Part shown: positions 9,760 to 21,618 of the stretch, piece by piece
Layout: every line of letters starts with the position of its first letter
How positions within the stretch are numbered: the stretch's first letter is position 1
DNA from: Plantago ovata
Lineage: Eukaryota > Streptophyta > Magnoliopsida > Lamiales > Plantaginaceae
Assembly (NCBI GenBank): GCA_028274465.1
Contig: CM051456.1
Span: 91,994,753-92,058,752, forward strand
Length of the DNA: 64,000 nt
Direction of reading: 5' to 3'
Position numbers and translations under genes: made by a program
Notes under the pieces: generated by a model
Database searches by the model: none
What the model was told of the DNA's origin: nothing
What the model saw: the letters and a program-made list of their open reading frames with translations, nothing else

Positions 9760-12573
9760 GGTAGTTCAATCAATCCAAGGTTATACCTTAGCATTGCGAA
9801 CCTATTATCCGGTAGGGGCTTGGTAAAGATGTCAGCAAGCTGATCTTCAGTACCTACTTTCACAACCTCAATATCACCCTTTTCCACATAATCTCTAATG
9901 AAATGATGTCTAATATCAATGTGCTTAGTCCTAGAGTGAAACTTAGGATTTTGCGTAATTGCAATAGCACTTGTATTATCACAAAAGATTGGTGTTTTCT
10001 TTGCAGAAATACCATAATCTCTTAATTGTTGCTGAATCCATAGGATTTGAGCTATGCAACAACCAGCTCAATGTATTCAGATTCAGTGGATGAATTGGCG
10101 ACACACGTTTGCTTCTTGCTGAACCATGATATTAATCTAGTACCCAAAAATTGACAAGTTCCAGAGGTACTTTTTCTATCAAGAGTTGATCCACCATGAT
10201 CAGCATCAGAATAGCCAACCAATTCAAGTCCAGAATCTTTTGGATACCATAATCCAACATTGACTGTACCTTTAACATATTTCAGTATTTTAATTGCCTT
10301 TTTGTAGTGTGATTCTCTTGGATCCGATTGGAATCTTGCACACACACAAACAGCATACTGAATGTCAGGTCTACTTGCTGTTAAATACAACAAGGAACCA
10401 ATGAGCTTCCTATACTTGTGTTCTTCAACACTTTTGTCCTCTTTAGTATAGCCCAATTTGGTACCAACACTCATAGGGATCTTTTCAGGTTTTTCATCCT
10501 CTTTGATCCTAAACTTTATGAGCATTTCTTTCGCATACTTTGCTTGATTTATGAATATTCCATCTTTGAGTTGCTTGACTTGCAACCCTAGGAAATAATT
10601 CAATTTTCCCATCATACTTATTTCAAACTTATTAGTCATGAGTTTGGCAAAATCATCACAAAGTTGCTTGTCCTTAGATCCAAAAATTATGTCATCCACA
10701 TAAATTTGAACTAAGATTAATTTACCATCATGGTTCATGGTAAAAAGAGTTTCTACTTCTACGACAGTTGCTTCTTCAGCAAGTCCTTGAGTAGCTTTGG
10801 ATCTAGTCACTTGGCGTTTATTAATATCGCCAATCATATCCGTAGAGGGATGATCTCTAATCCATTTATTAACAGGTTTCCTGTTTGTTGGATCAGGATA
10901 TGTTTGCTCATCAACATGTGACTCTTCGGTATGTACTTGTTCAGTACTACTGGAAATTTGTGTCTCTGATGAGATTTGATCGTCAGCAACTGCTTGCTCA
11001 ACATTGCTGGGTTGAGGTACTTCATCAGCAGGCACTGGAGATTGCGTAATTTCAGCAACTTCCGGAGCAACCGCATCTTTTGCTGGAAATTCTTTGTCGT
11101 GAACTATATTTATCTTGTCATGACCCGGGGGAGGAGAATCATTGTCAGAATCATCATTTAGTTCAATTGACTTGATTTGCCTAATATCAGATTCAGTTCT
11201 TTGCTCATGTATGATTAGCTTTTTCATACATTCTGATATTTCTTCTTCAGCAGGCACACCTTGTGACTTTTCGTAGAATACAACATGCACAGATTCTTCA
11301 ATCTTTTGTGCCTTTTTGTTGTAAACTCTGTAAGCTTTACTATGCAAGGAGTAGCCTAGAAATATCGCTTCGCCTGCCTTTGGTTGAAATGTTCTTAGGT
11401 ATTCTCTACCGTTGTTAAAAACGAAACACTTGCAACCAAATACTCTTAGATGAGTGATGTTAGGAGGTCTTCCAACAAACAATTCATAAGGAGTTTTGTT
11501 GTATTCCTTAGTAATCAAACATCTATTCTGAGTATAGCAGGCGGTATTAATTGCTTCAACCCAGTAAGCCTCACTTATTTCAGTGTCAGCAAGCATTGTT
11601 CTTGCGGCTTCTTTCAGGGTACGATTTTTCCGTTCAGCAACACCATTTTGTTGTGGTGTCCTTACTGAGGATAACTGATGTTGAATACATTTGGAGGTAC
11701 AATATTCAGTTATGTACTGGTTTAGAAACTCAGTACCATGGTCTGTCCTTATGACTCTTACCTTGTCATTTTTCATGACTTCAAGCTTATTCAGCAAGAT
11801 AGGTATTTCAGTCTTGGTTTCAGATTTGTGCTTGATGAATACTACCCAAGTGAATCTTGAATAGTCATCTACCACGACTAGACCATACTTCTTACCAGCA
11901 TAGCTTGTTGAAGAAGATTCAAACAAGTCCATGTGTAAGAGTTGTAAAGGTTTTGTAGTTGACGGTACTGCCTTGTTCTTGAAAGAAGATTTGGTTTGCT
12001 TTCCTTGCTGACATGCATTGCAAACACCATCCTTCTTAAAAGTAACCCGAGGTAATCCAACTACATGTGCCTTTTTAGACAGCTTATTCAGCGTCTTGAA
12101 GTTTAGATGACTTGTTCGTTTATGCCATAACCATGCTTTTTCAGCAAGGCAATCATGATCTGAGACAAGGCATTTTTCAACGTTTGCTGAAGACCAATCA
12201 ACGGTGTACAAGCCTCCTGATCTTCTTGCAATCATTATAACCTTTTTAGTCTCAAAATCTACAAGTTTACATTCATCACTTTTAATTTCGATGAAGTATC
12301 CTTTGTCAGCAAATTGACTCATGCTGAAAAGGTTAAACTTAAGATTTTTGACATAAAGAACTCCAGAAATGGTTATGCATCCCAACTTCACATCACCATA
12401 GCCTTTTGTAGATCCGGAGCTCCACCAGCAAACCTTATTGTTGGACCTGTAGACCACCGTCTATAGTTTATAAGGTTATTCTTGTTGCCCGTCATGTGCT
12501 TTCCACAACCACTATCAAAGTGCCAGATTGCATCGTTTGTCTCCGTGGCTGCAGTCTGCACAATCAAGAGCAA
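9760..12573 (-). pseudogene. S1 pol: protease, integrase, RT and RNase H, broken
   Basis: In order: protease (HFDSGCGKHMTGNK), GAG-pre-integrase with the zinc motif (WHKRTSHLNFKTL...CNACQQGK), integrase core with its acidic residues in MDLFESS, RTDHGTEF and QNGVAERKNR, an RT part with IYVDDIIFGS, and RNase H (GYSDADHGGSTLDRKS, ISWFSKKQ, STESEYIE). RNase H runs to about 9762, where minus-strand codons spell a typical copia C-terminus. RT is incomplete. These enzymes copy and integrate the element. Broken, a few breaks. Confidence 0.83.
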
Positions 12574-13411
12574 ACAAGTTAATTATCCAATGATGGATGT
12601 CCATTAACATGTTCAAGAATGCGTCCAGTGGAAACCCAAGTCTGAAGTTTTTCAACTTTGACTTGTTTTCTACTTGCTGAGGAACTAGGAGGTTTTGAGC
12701 TGAAAGACTTTTGACTTGTGCTGGTCAAATCCACTTTCTGATGTGGTGTCTTGCTCTGTTGACCTTTTTGTTGAACATACTTTTCAGTAAGTTCTTTTCT
12801 AGCAAGGTTCATTCTAGTCCTAGCATTGGGAGTCTTTTCAGAACTCTTAGGCTTGGTTTTCTTCATCTCTTTGAAGTATCTTTGCTGACTTTGCTTATAC
12901 TAATGAAAGAGTTGACTTTGCTTGGTTTTGAAACCGAGTCCACTCTTTGGAGAATGCTGAGCTTTAGCTTCAGCAACCTTACTTGATTCTGGTTTGTCAG
13001 CAAAGGACTTCTGATTACTTTTGGTAATCTTGCCTTTAGACTTAACAATTTGCTTTTCAGCAACTTGTTTGGCGGAATGCTTCACGACATTCTTTTTCTT
13101 TCCAGTTTGCTTCTCAGCAACCTGTTTTCCTTTTAAAGTCTTGTTACTTTGAGTAGCAACAACGGGCTTTATGGTCATAGGTACTTGATTGCATGTTTCA
13201 GCAACCTTAGTTTGACCAAACTGATAGATCACTGGTGGATTACTATCAGTAGCACGTACAAAGGAGATAGGTGATTTATCTTTTCTCAAGATTTCTACGT
13301 TATCACCTTCACACGTTGCTCCTAAACCTTCTTTCTGAGATGGATCTCTCAAATAAGAGTTTAGTTCAGTCAGCGTATTACTTGCTTCCACATAGGATTT
13401 GAAATTGATAT
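12574..13411 (-). pseudogene. S1 gag-pol linker region, broken
   Basis: The minus strand begins with MNINFKSYVEASNTLTEL and contains repeated Lys-rich segments with KQVAEKQ units, as seen in the extended gag C-termini of Sireviruses. No enzyme motif is visible before the protease that follows. Broken, about two breaks. Function is unknown beyond its position between gag and protease. Confidence 0.55.
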
Positions 13412-14998
13412 TCATCTTTTCATTTCTTGGATTTCAGCAAGTAACTTTAGAATTGAGGACTGATATTCTTCCAATTCTAATGCCATTTGAGAATTTTTCT
13501 CTGCAGCCTCAGCAATCAACTTCTTAAGACGCCTCATTTCAGCATCCTTTTCTTCTGTCTCTTCCTTCAGCAAAACGTACTTTTCTGTAGTTTGCTTGGT
13601 CAGAGTTTCAGCAAGTTGAAGTTTCTCTTGCTGTTTGCTGAGAGTTTTCTCAAATCTTTCGATTTCTCCTTGAATCTTGTCATGGTTAATCTCGTCTTCA
13701 CTTTCTGAATCTGAGTCAGAGGTAGAATTATTTACCTGACCGGCCATGAGGCAGAATTCGTAGTTCGACACATCTGGATAAGCTTCCATAGCTATTCCAC
13801 ACACTTCTTTGCCAATCTCCACGTCTAGAGTGGCTTCTTCATCGTCGGTGTCTGAACTTTCATCCTCACTGTCTTCGGAGCTTGTCTCAATGCACAATGC
13901 ATCGATTTTTGCTTGAAGCTTCTTCTTTTCTTCAGCAATGAAAGCTCTTTTGAACTTCTTCTTCTTTTCAGCAGATTTGCCTTTCAGCAAAGGGCAATTA
14001 GCTTTGAAGTGTCCAGGCTTTTTGCAGTAAAAACATAGATCATTTCCAACTGCTGGTTCTTCTGATGATGTAGCTTGCTGAGCTTGCTTGTTCAGCGAGC
14101 TAGTATCATTCTTGTACTTATGGTAGTTATTACCAAGATGCTTTTTCAGCTTCTCTTTTGCTTTTCGCCTTTCAAGTTCCTTACTGATGAACTTCTTCAT
14201 GTTTTTAACAACTAAAGCATTTTCATCAGCAGGCTCTTTATCATTCTTCTTTTCAGAAGATGACGGCTTTGCAGCAAGAGCAATGTTTTGCGATTTTTCA
14301 GCAAACACATTTTCTCTTTGCTTTGTCTCATAATTGACAGTAGCAAGATGAGAGAACAACTCAGTTGGTGTAATGTCAGGCATTCCTTGATTATAATAGA
14401 AATTCTGAGTATGGATCCATTCTTGATTCAAACTTCTGATGATAGTTTTCACTTTCTCAGAATCTGAATAAAGATTTCCAACACCCAGCGCTGCCATTTC
14501 ACTAACAAGAGTCGTGAATCTGAAGTCCAAGTCTTCCAGTGACTCGTTAGCACCTTGCTTAAAGTTTTGAAACTTCAGCTTAAGTACTTCAAGTTTGTTT
14601 TCCTTGGTCTTGTCAGATCCAGCACAAAGATCTTGAACGATTTTCCAAGCCTCCTTAGCAGTCTTAGCACCCCACAGTTTGCACTGTATGGTATCCGGAG
14701 TTGATCTGATGATGATATTTCTTGCTTGGCCATCAAGACGGAATCTCTTAGCTTCGTCAGAAGTCCATTCCTCTCTTGGTTTTGGCACAACAGTATCTGA
14801 AGGTTCGCCAAGGATGGTTTCCTTCCCAGCTTCAGTGGTCTTGTGAGGGAAACTCCTTTCAATCTTAGTGATCTTGATAGGTCCATCATTAATGACGGTT
14901 ACCATCTCATCACTAATGGCCTCAAGATGTAACATCATGTTGTTTCGCCATTTCTCGTAATTTTCCAGCTTCAGCAAAGGAGCATCTCCTAAAGACAT
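13412..14998 (-). CDS. Sirevirus gag of S1 (fossil element)
   Basis: A 528-residue frame starts MSLGDAPLLKLENYEKW about 100 bp after the primer site. Residues ~50-240 form the copia-type gag domain (ERSFPHKTTEAGKE, LDFRFTTLVSEMAALG). A CCHC knuckle, CFYCKKPGHFKANC, lies near residue 325. A long coiled coil rich in Lys, Glu and Leu fills roughly residues 440-528, and acidic Ser-rich stretches precede it. The size and the long C-terminal extension fit Sirevirus gag, which is larger than in other copia elements. It would form the particle and bind RNA. The frame is uninterrupted. Confidence 0.87.
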   Translation of the reverse strand: MSLGDAPLLKLENYEKWRNNMMLHLEAISDEMVTVINDGPIKITKIERSFPHKTTEAGKETILGEPSDTVVPKPREEWTSDEAKRFRLDGQARNIIIRSTPDTIQCKLWGAKTAKEAWKIVQDLCAGSDKTKENKLEVLKLKFQNFKQGANESLEDLDFRFTTLVSEMAALGVGNLYSDSEKVKTIIRSLNQEWIHTQNFYYNQGMPDITPTELFSHLATVNYETKQRENVFAEKSQNIALAAKPSSSEKKNDKEPADENALVVKNMKKFISKELERRKAKEKLKKHLGNNYHKYKNDTSSLNKQAQQATSSEEPAVGNDLCFYCKKPGHFKANCPLLKGKSAEKKKKFKRAFIAEEKKKLQAKIDALCIETSSEDSEDESSDTDDEEATLDVEIGKEVCGIAMEAYPDVSNYEFCLMAGQVNNSTSDSDSESEDEINHDKIQGEIERFEKTLSKQQEKLQLAETLTKQTTEKYVLLKEETEEKDAEMRRLKKLIAEAAEKNSQMALELEEYQSSILKLLAEIQEMKR

Positions 14999-15096
14999 CC
15001 TGTCAGCAAAGCACTACCAAACTGATCAAGTGAAAGTGATTTACGGAAAGCACTTAAGGGGATCTAGGTTCAGTGCAGAAGGCTAAAGAACCTCCC

Positions 15097-15108
15097 GCTC
15101 TGATACCA
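15097..15108 (-). other. S1 primer-binding site (initiator Met-tRNA type)
   Basis: The minus strand reads TGGTATCAGAGC two bases after the LTR end, the standard copia primer site complementary to the 3' end of initiator methionine tRNA. Confidence 0.9.
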
Positions 15109-15189
15109 CTTGTTGGTCCCTTTAAACAACAAGAAAAGACTAGAGGGGGGGGGGGTGAATAGTCTTTTCAAACTTTTGTCGTTTAAAAA

Positions 15190-15294
15190 CTTTCTCAGCA
15201 AGTACTTATTACTTTTCAGTAATGAGGTTGCTGATACTTAACTTTCTCAGCAAGCGTAAGTTACTTTCCAGTAGCTTGGTTTGCTGATACTTAA
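15190..15294 (-). repeat. Two-unit ~52 bp direct repeat in the S1 LTR
   Basis: Two units each run from TTTCTCAGCAAG through a TTACT(T)TTCAGTA-like core to TTGCTGATACTTAA. Each unit carries TCAGCAA and TTGCTGA half-sites in inverted order, so each can form a hairpin. They lie close to the LTR edge facing gag. Confidence 0.65.
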
Positions 15295-16001
15295 AATCAG
15301 AGAGCGGAAGTCTTTGAAACAATAAGTGCTCTTTCAGCAAGTAATGGGATTCAGCAAGTGAAGTGAGTGACTGTGTACAAACAGATATAATTTGCAGTAA
15401 GTAAATCACACAAACGCTTTTATAGTGGTATCTGAGAGTGGCGTAATCTCTCAACTAATCCACTTTGTCCTTTCTAGGACTGAATCCACTAAGATATGAT
15501 TGAGGTTCCTTACAATCTCCTATCTAAAGCGATTCAACAGAAACCAAAGCACACTTGCTTTGTCTCCAACCTAAACTAGAGAACTCAACCTTGTTCTCCA
15601 CCAAACTTGGTACTTTTAATCAGCAAAACCTTGCTCGATTAAGTTCCCCCTGAATATCACGCCTGAAAGGGTGTATTTTCAGTTAGAGAGTTTTGGGGTG
15701 AGATAACTTAATTATAACTTATTCAGTTACAACAAGTAATCTAAGAAACACAACTTGGAATACTTTGCAGTAAACAAGTTTGATTGTTTCTGGTGTCAAG
15801 ACTTGTTCTTGTTCGAAAGAAAGAACACTTAACTAATTTCTTAGCCGAGTTTGTTCTACTTCTTCACAAGTAGCTTTTTCAAGCTTTAAGTCTTGGAACG
15901 GATCAATGGCAGTAAGAGTGTTTGAAGGTTTGTGAGTTTTTAAGCACAAGTGAGAGTTTGATCACGTTGTTGACACACTTCAACTCTTTGCCGGATGACC
16001 T

Positions 16002-16011
16002 CTATTTATAG
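16002..16011 (-). promoter_or_regulatory. TATA box of the S1 LTR
   Basis: CTATAAATAG on the minus strand, with a TTTGCATTAAATGC motif about 130 bp upstream at 16140-16153. Position and context suit the core promoter of the LTR. Confidence 0.6.
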
Positions 16012-16479
16012 TGCAAGTAAGGAGCCGTTTGAATTTCAAATCCTAAGGCTTTTGTTCCTTAACATGTCACTATCTTGCTTTTGTACTTTCAGCAGCAACT
16101 TTGTTTGTCTTCTAGTCTTCATGTCCTTCGCGTGTAAGCTTTGCATTAAATGCATATTTGAATAGAATTCAAACAGTAACATTGGAGCGCAATTTCACGT
16201 ACATTTATCAAGAGGTCACATATGTTCATCAGCAAGTGTTCATTCTCAGTTTCAGCAAGCACAACCTACTCTGTCTTTCAGATTTTCACTTATGCAATGC
16301 TGTTGCTGAAAATTCCACTTTCTGAGCAACACGTGCCTTTACCAGTCTTCAGCAATCTTCAAGTCTTCAAGTCTTCAAGTCTTCAGATCTTCAAAAGTCT
16401 TCAAGATTCTGACCGGTTTCTTATTTGCTTCAATAATTTGTTTGTAATAAACAAAATATATCTTCAGCAAATGCTTCAA

Positions 16480-16625
16480 TAGGTCATTTTCTTTTCAGAA
16501 AATAAGATTCATTAAAGCTAAGCATCAATAAGATATTTTCTTTTCAGAAAATAAAATACATCATACGCTAAAGTGTCAATAAATTATTTTCTTCTCAGAA
16601 AATAAAATACGTCATACACAAAAGA
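16480..16625 (-). repeat. Three-unit ~49 bp repeat in the S1 LTR
   Basis: Three units contain ATTTTCTTTTCAGAAAATA (the third with CTTCTC), starting near 16486, 16534 and 16585. The core is an inverted repeat (ATTTTCT/AGAAAAT). Palindromic repeats in LTRs are a known Sirevirus trait. A separate run of TCTTCAAG units lies at about 16355-16410. Confidence 0.65.
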
Positions 16626-16782
16626 AAAAACTTATCTAAAACCTAACTAAGTCATCAGCAAACGTTCCTCTTTTACAATGTCCTTAAATTCTAAAATCCT
16701 ATGGACCTTAAGAGTACTAGTTACTGGACTGTTCTTAATTTAGCATGGTTAATTGCTCATCAAAATTACAAGTTTCCTAACA

Positions 16783-18104
16783 CCGTGCCTATGAAACTGA
16801 GGACTTACTGCTGTTCCACCATGTTAAGACTTTCCCTCAAAAGAGGTCGAACCAGTACTGGCTCTCATCAAACGAAGGAGGGTTCCCTATAAAAGATAAC
16901 TCTCCCCTATTCTACCCATCTCTCAAGTAAAAATCTTAAGCTATTCACCACTTCCTGAATGGCAGGACGAGGGTGGTCTAGAACAGATGATACTTAAGAC
17001 AAAAAATAAAAAACACGATTACGAACATCATAAAAATGGAAAAGACTCAACACTTTGCTAAACTGCTATTTGGCTTTCTTTTTTGGACCCTTCTTTGCTT
17101 TTTTTGGGGTCTTCTCTTTTTTTCTTTTTTTTCTTTCCAGATTCTTTTTTCATTTTCTTTTTCTCTTTTTTCTGGAATTTTTCTTTCTTTTTTTTCCTAG
17201 CCAGCAGTAGCATAACAAAGAGAGAAACAAAAAGACTCACACGACTTCCCCAAACCTATTCGAAAGAATAGGTTGGAGTACAAAATTTACGGAAAAGAAA
17301 AATAAACTCACGATACGAAAATGAAAAACAGAAACAAGTCTATGATGGTGTAAGCCCCCTCCCCAAACCTATTCGGAAGAATAGGTTATAAACAAAGGAT
17401 CACACAACCTCACACTACCTCCTTCCTAGGCATTTAGCAATCTCAAAGCATGGTGAAGACTTGTTGCCTCTTAGGTACATAATTACTCGGGAAGACAACC
17501 ATAAGACCCTAACATGCATCATCCTATTATAAAGGCCTTCGTGAACCGCAGTAGAGAAAACACCACTAAGTGATGTCGAGACTACCTAGTTCAACTAAGT
17601 GCAATACAAAAATGTGACAAGCCAAGCGAGAAAAACCTCAAACAAATTCATAGAGATGAAGCATACGATTAATGGCATAGCTAGTTGATCTGCCCAATAA
17701 AAAAGTTTAAAAAATTCGGCAATAAACTCCATAAAAAACATGCAAAACTATCCTAGGAAAGCAGTAAACGTGCAAATACAAAAAATTTCACGAGTTTTTC
17801 ATAAGTAAGATAAGTGTAGAGATAACCAGCGATAACCTCCTCCCCAAACCTGAACGTCGTCGCTTGTCCCGAACGCCGAAAGTGGATCCAAGGTGAGAGC
17901 TAATGCTTGTATAAGTGACCTATAATACTCAATCAAACTCGTGAGATAAAATTTAAAGCGGTAAAGAAAGCGATAAAATCTCCGGGTTGCCTCCTGGATA
18001 GCGCCATTGTTTAAAGTCTTTGACTTGACTCCTGTCTGCGCCTATCTCTTCTTTTTGCGGGTACTAGGCTTCCCCTTCATTGATCTCCTCTCCATGCCAC
18101 GAAC
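16783..18104 (-). other. E3 3' noncoding region
   Basis: No gene. It holds a long pyrimidine tract on the plus strand (about 17080-17200; purine on the element strand) and AACCTATTC/GAATAGGTT inverted pairs near 17260-17390. It ends in the stretch shared by all family members around the CCGTGCCTATGAAACTGAGG sequence. The same block recurs in E5, E6 and E7. Confidence 0.6.
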
Positions 18105-20192
18105 CTATGAATAAGAAAGAATATAGGCTGCAAGACCACAGTAGTGAGTAGTGAAAGAAATATCAGGCGGGTCAGCTGGATCAGGTATGGCGTGCAACAC
18201 GTGTTGCTTTCCGTCCACTTCGATGGTGCAAGTTCTTTGGTAGATGTCCATCACGGAGCGTAGTTTAGTCAAGAATGGTTGCCCTAAGAGTATGACATCC
18301 CCTGTTCCAGGTGCAGACGCCGGCATAACTACAAAATTGGTGTAAACAGATGCTTCACCAATCCTGACCAACACATTTTTTACAACTCCTTCGGGTCTCA
18401 TAAATGATCCATCCGCCACTCGCACAATAGCCCTTTCCTCAGATAGTTTTCCAAGGTTACTCTTTTCAAACACATTCAAAGGAATTATGTTTGAGTAAGA
18501 TCCCGTGTCTAGTGTGGCACGAACATCTTCAAGCTCACCAATCCCTACCTTAACATCGAAACTTTTAGGGAGTGGTTCGGGATCCTCTTGCTCCTCATCA
18601 CTTGCGTCAGAATCAAGGTCCTCTTCTTCTTCCTCAGCCTGTAGAAGTTCTTCCTTCATGCAACACTCGCACCTAACGGCCTTCCTGATGGTGATTTCGT
18701 CAGGTACATCACCAGTCAATTTCGACTTTACAGTGTTGCTAGGCAGTTTGCCTTGTTCCCTACTTGCTCTTCAGTCAATCAACTCTTGCATCTTTTGATG
18801 GGCAAGCCTAGTGCTCTCTTCCAACCTATTGAGCCTTGCCCTAGTCTTCTCAGAATCTTCTTCATAACGTTTGAGAAAATTTTGTGTGTGATCAACCATC
18901 TTCTGTAAGTTCTCCATCAGTTGAGCCGTCTTCGACTTCGGTGGCTCTTTCGGAGAGGGGTTTTCGCAGTGATCATTACCATAGTTTAGCCTACTACGGT
19001 CTTGGTTAGGTCCATAAGTTTGGTTAGCCGGTGCATATCCTTGATTGTTGCGGTATCCTCTTCTCCAAAATCCACCTCGAGGATTCCTACCATCTTGTCC
19101 GTAGCTAACTTCTTGAGTACCAAACTCCGTAGCAAAGGCTTCTTCTTCGCCTCCTCGAGCCCATTTGCCATCATCGTATGCCAACTCCGATCTACACATA
19201 TGAGCCCCATGCCCATAGTTCTTGCATATTTGGCATACTTCGTTCGAAACAGTTGTTCCGGTGGCGCTCTTGAGGACTTGCTTCAATTCGTTGGTAAAGC
19301 ACTCGAATTGATCCCCATTCCCCCTGTACATAGGGGCTTCTTGAGTCGGTGGAGTTTCAGGTCCACGTCTCCTAACCATTGCTCTTGGGTCCTTGAACTG
19401 CGAACCCTTAGCAAGCCTTTCGAAAACTGCCCAGACGGCTTCTGCGGTTTCCTCCCAAATATTGCCTCGGCATTGGAAATCTACCACTTGTTGGTTCTCG
19501 AAGGTTAGTCCATTGTAGAAGTGTTGGACTAGGTCAGAGAGTTCAAAACCATGGTGAGGGCACTTGTTCGTGAGGTCTTGGAACCTCTCAAACGCGGTGT
19601 AGATGGTCTCATCATAGTTCTGCTTGAATCCAGTGATTTGCGCGTTAAGCGCGGTAGTCAGAGTGTGTGGTAAGTATTTCTCCATGAAAGCTGAAAAAAC
19701 CTTTTCTCAAGTGTCCAGCGAGCCGGCTGGTAGAGAACTCAGCCATGACTTGGCTCTGTCGCCAAGTCCCATAGCAAAAACCTTCATCCTTAACTCATCC
19801 GTTGTTATGTCAGCTCCGGGTCGTGGGAGTTGGTTGACGAAATCACCGATATCGTTCAAGTACCCCATCACATCTTCCCTTGATAAGCCATAGAACCTCG
19901 GAAGTTGTTGGAATGCGTGGTTCTTGATCTCCAGATCTCGAGTTGCAGGCGAAAGAACTATTGCCGGTCCCCTCATACGATCCTTGGTGGGTTATACCCA
20001 TGCCTTCAGTGGTCTAGCTTCTGCCATTCCGTCGATTTCCTTGAATAGACTAATTAGAGATTCAGAGAAATCGGTTTCCTCTATTTCCTCTAGTGCGCGC
20101 CTTTCAAGTAGTCGCCTTCTCTGGTGGTAGACTCTATCGATCTCAGTAATTGAATCAGCAAGCGGTGTTCCTGCAGAACGTGTATGCGGCAT
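18105..20192 (-). pseudogene. E3 gag-protease, broken
   Basis: Starts MPHTRSAGTPLADSITE. The gag domain carries MKVFAMGLGDRAKSWLSSLP and NKCPHHGFELSDLVQHFYNGL-type motifs of Athila gag. The knuckle is CQICKNYGHGAHMC and the aspartic protease shows ATLDTGSYSNIIPLNVFEKS. A close relative of the E7 gag-protease (49926-51975). Broken, about three breaks. Confidence 0.8.
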
Positions 20193-20333
20193 ACACTATC
20201 TGTGACAGACTAGGAAAGGTGATTAGAAACAAACTAGGAAAGCAAAGAGAGATTAAAAAGGAAAACTAAAACTAACAGAATTAGGAATCTAAAGCTGTAA
20301 ATAAAAACAAATTAAATAGAAAAAAGGAGTATA

Positions 20334-20353
20334 GTCCCCGGCAACGGCGCCAA
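20334..20353 (-). other. E3 primer-binding site
   Basis: The minus strand reads TTGGCGCCGTTGCCGGGGAC just after the LTR. This is the standard primer site of Athila-type gypsy elements; E7 has it with one base different. Confidence 0.85.
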
Positions 20354-20355
20354 TT

Positions 20356-21618
20356 TGATGAACGTGTCAGATTCAATCAAATAATATTTGTTATTTAGCC
20401 AAAGGCAATCCACAACTACAACGAAAACAGTAGTGTAGTAGTAGAATGACTCGAGTGTCGTTCTCTCAGGACTATACTAGCTTTATCAAATCTAATTAAG
20501 AATATTAAACAACAGATAGAAAGCAATAGGGGGTTTTCAAGCAGATAATGGAGATTGGTGATAGTATGGTCCTTCTTAACATAATGGGTCGATAATCATG
20601 CATAAATTCCTCGGTCTTGCATGGAGATCTTTGAATCAATCTTGTGTCCTGTTGCAAGTATTAAGCACTACGAAGATAATTTGGTCTAACTAGTCAACAC
20701 TGCTGTCCTAATGTGTTCCGTAATTATTCAACACTACGAAGATAATTGGTCTGATGGTCGACTAGTGTCCATGCGTGCATAATAATCAATACAACATACG
20801 AGAATTTTGGTTGCAACTGATCAACGAAATAAAGCAATGACACGGAGTATAATGCGCGATATAGCCATTAGCATGATTATCTTCCCTCGCTAAGAATTCA
20901 CATACTACCACCAATGATAAGTTTAGCTACTCATAATAGGCATGCAATCAATAGCAATCATAGAAGAAAACATATTGAAAGAAGAATAAAATAAGTAGAT
21001 AAAAACTGTAAGATACAAAGTTACCGAAGGTTGTCAATCTCCGGATGATTGCGATCCTACGCGCTCCAATCTGCTATGAAAAAGTATCCCGTAAGCTACG
21101 GAACTCCCAGGACAGGCCCCGGGAAGTTCCTACCTAAAACTATAGAGAGAGGTGAGAAAGTAGGCTTGGAAAGATATGATTTTCGGAGAGAAAACTGAGC
21201 ACTATATATAGGCCCGAAATATCTCTGGGACGGTTCGCCCCATGATTCCGGCGGTTCGCCCCCCAATATTTCACGGAATTTCTGTGTTTTTCGACGCGGA
21301 TTTGGATTTCTTCACCTTTTCGGACTCGGTTTATGACTTCTAGTAGCCTTCTAACCTCCAGATTCGGCCCCTAGACTCCAAATCCTATCCGGAAACCTTC
21401 AGATACTCCAAATAGGCTTCTGGAACACCAATTCCTTGTAGACTTCAATCTAATTGCCCCGAAATCTCCGAATTTCAACCAAAACCTGTAAAATAAAATC
21501 TAAAGGGAAACGTGACACTATTCTAATAAAATGTACTAAAATATAGCTAAATTATCATAGAGGATAGCTAAAATAGGTGAAAAAGACTCGAATGAAATTG
21601 TAAAATACACATTCATCA
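20356..21618 (-). repeat. E3 5' LTR
   Basis: The plus strand starts TGATGAACGTG two bases from the primer site and ends ACACATTCATCA, 1263 bp. It shares most of its length with the E5, E6 and E7 LTRs but has its own end sequence at the gag side. It contains a TATA box (near 21203-21210) and two GC-rich palindrome units (21227-21264). Confidence 0.85.

Larger units (their letters stand above)
3934..16782 (-). mobile_element. Ty1/copia Sirevirus (S1) with envelope-like region
   Basis: Order along the minus strand: 5' LTR (15111-16782), initiator-Met primer site, gag, gag-pol linker, protease-integrase-RT-RNase H, a 0.9 kb spacer, then a long envelope-like region. The last is cut by the E1 insertion at 3933/3934. 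A long envelope-like region after a copia-type pol is the mark of the Sirevirus (SIRE/Maximus) lineage. The right flank continues exactly into E3, in the form CCGTGCCTATG, so S1 inserted in E3. The 3' LTR is outside the window. The element is broken, with several breaks in pol and the envelope-like region. Confidence 0.88.
15111..16782 (-). repeat. S1 5' LTR
   Basis: The plus strand begins TGTTGGTCCC two bases from the primer site and ends TTTCCTAACA where E3 sequence (CCGTGCC) resumes, about 1.67 kb. It contains a run of G near 15147, several direct repeats, many copies of TCAGCAA and a TATA box. The right boundary is supported by comparison with the uninterrupted E6 copy around 62130-62150. 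Confidence 0.85.
16783..21618 (-). mobile_element. Athila-like element E3, no pol, cut by S1
   Basis: Right to left on the minus strand: 5' LTR, primer site, gag-protease, then noncoding sequence reaching the S1 insertion at 16782/16783. No RT, RNase H or integrase is present, and the second ORF seen in E7 is also absent. After protease, the sequence matches E7 around 51990-52160 and then jumps to sequence matching E7 from about 54780. E3 itself is inserted in an older LTR of the same family (21619-22011). Broken. Confidence 0.8.

Noticed and set aside
17058-17271. Lys-rich and Phe-rich frames around 17058-17271 and 62416-62607.
   Set aside because: Translation of the purine/pyrimidine tract in the Athila-like 3' block.
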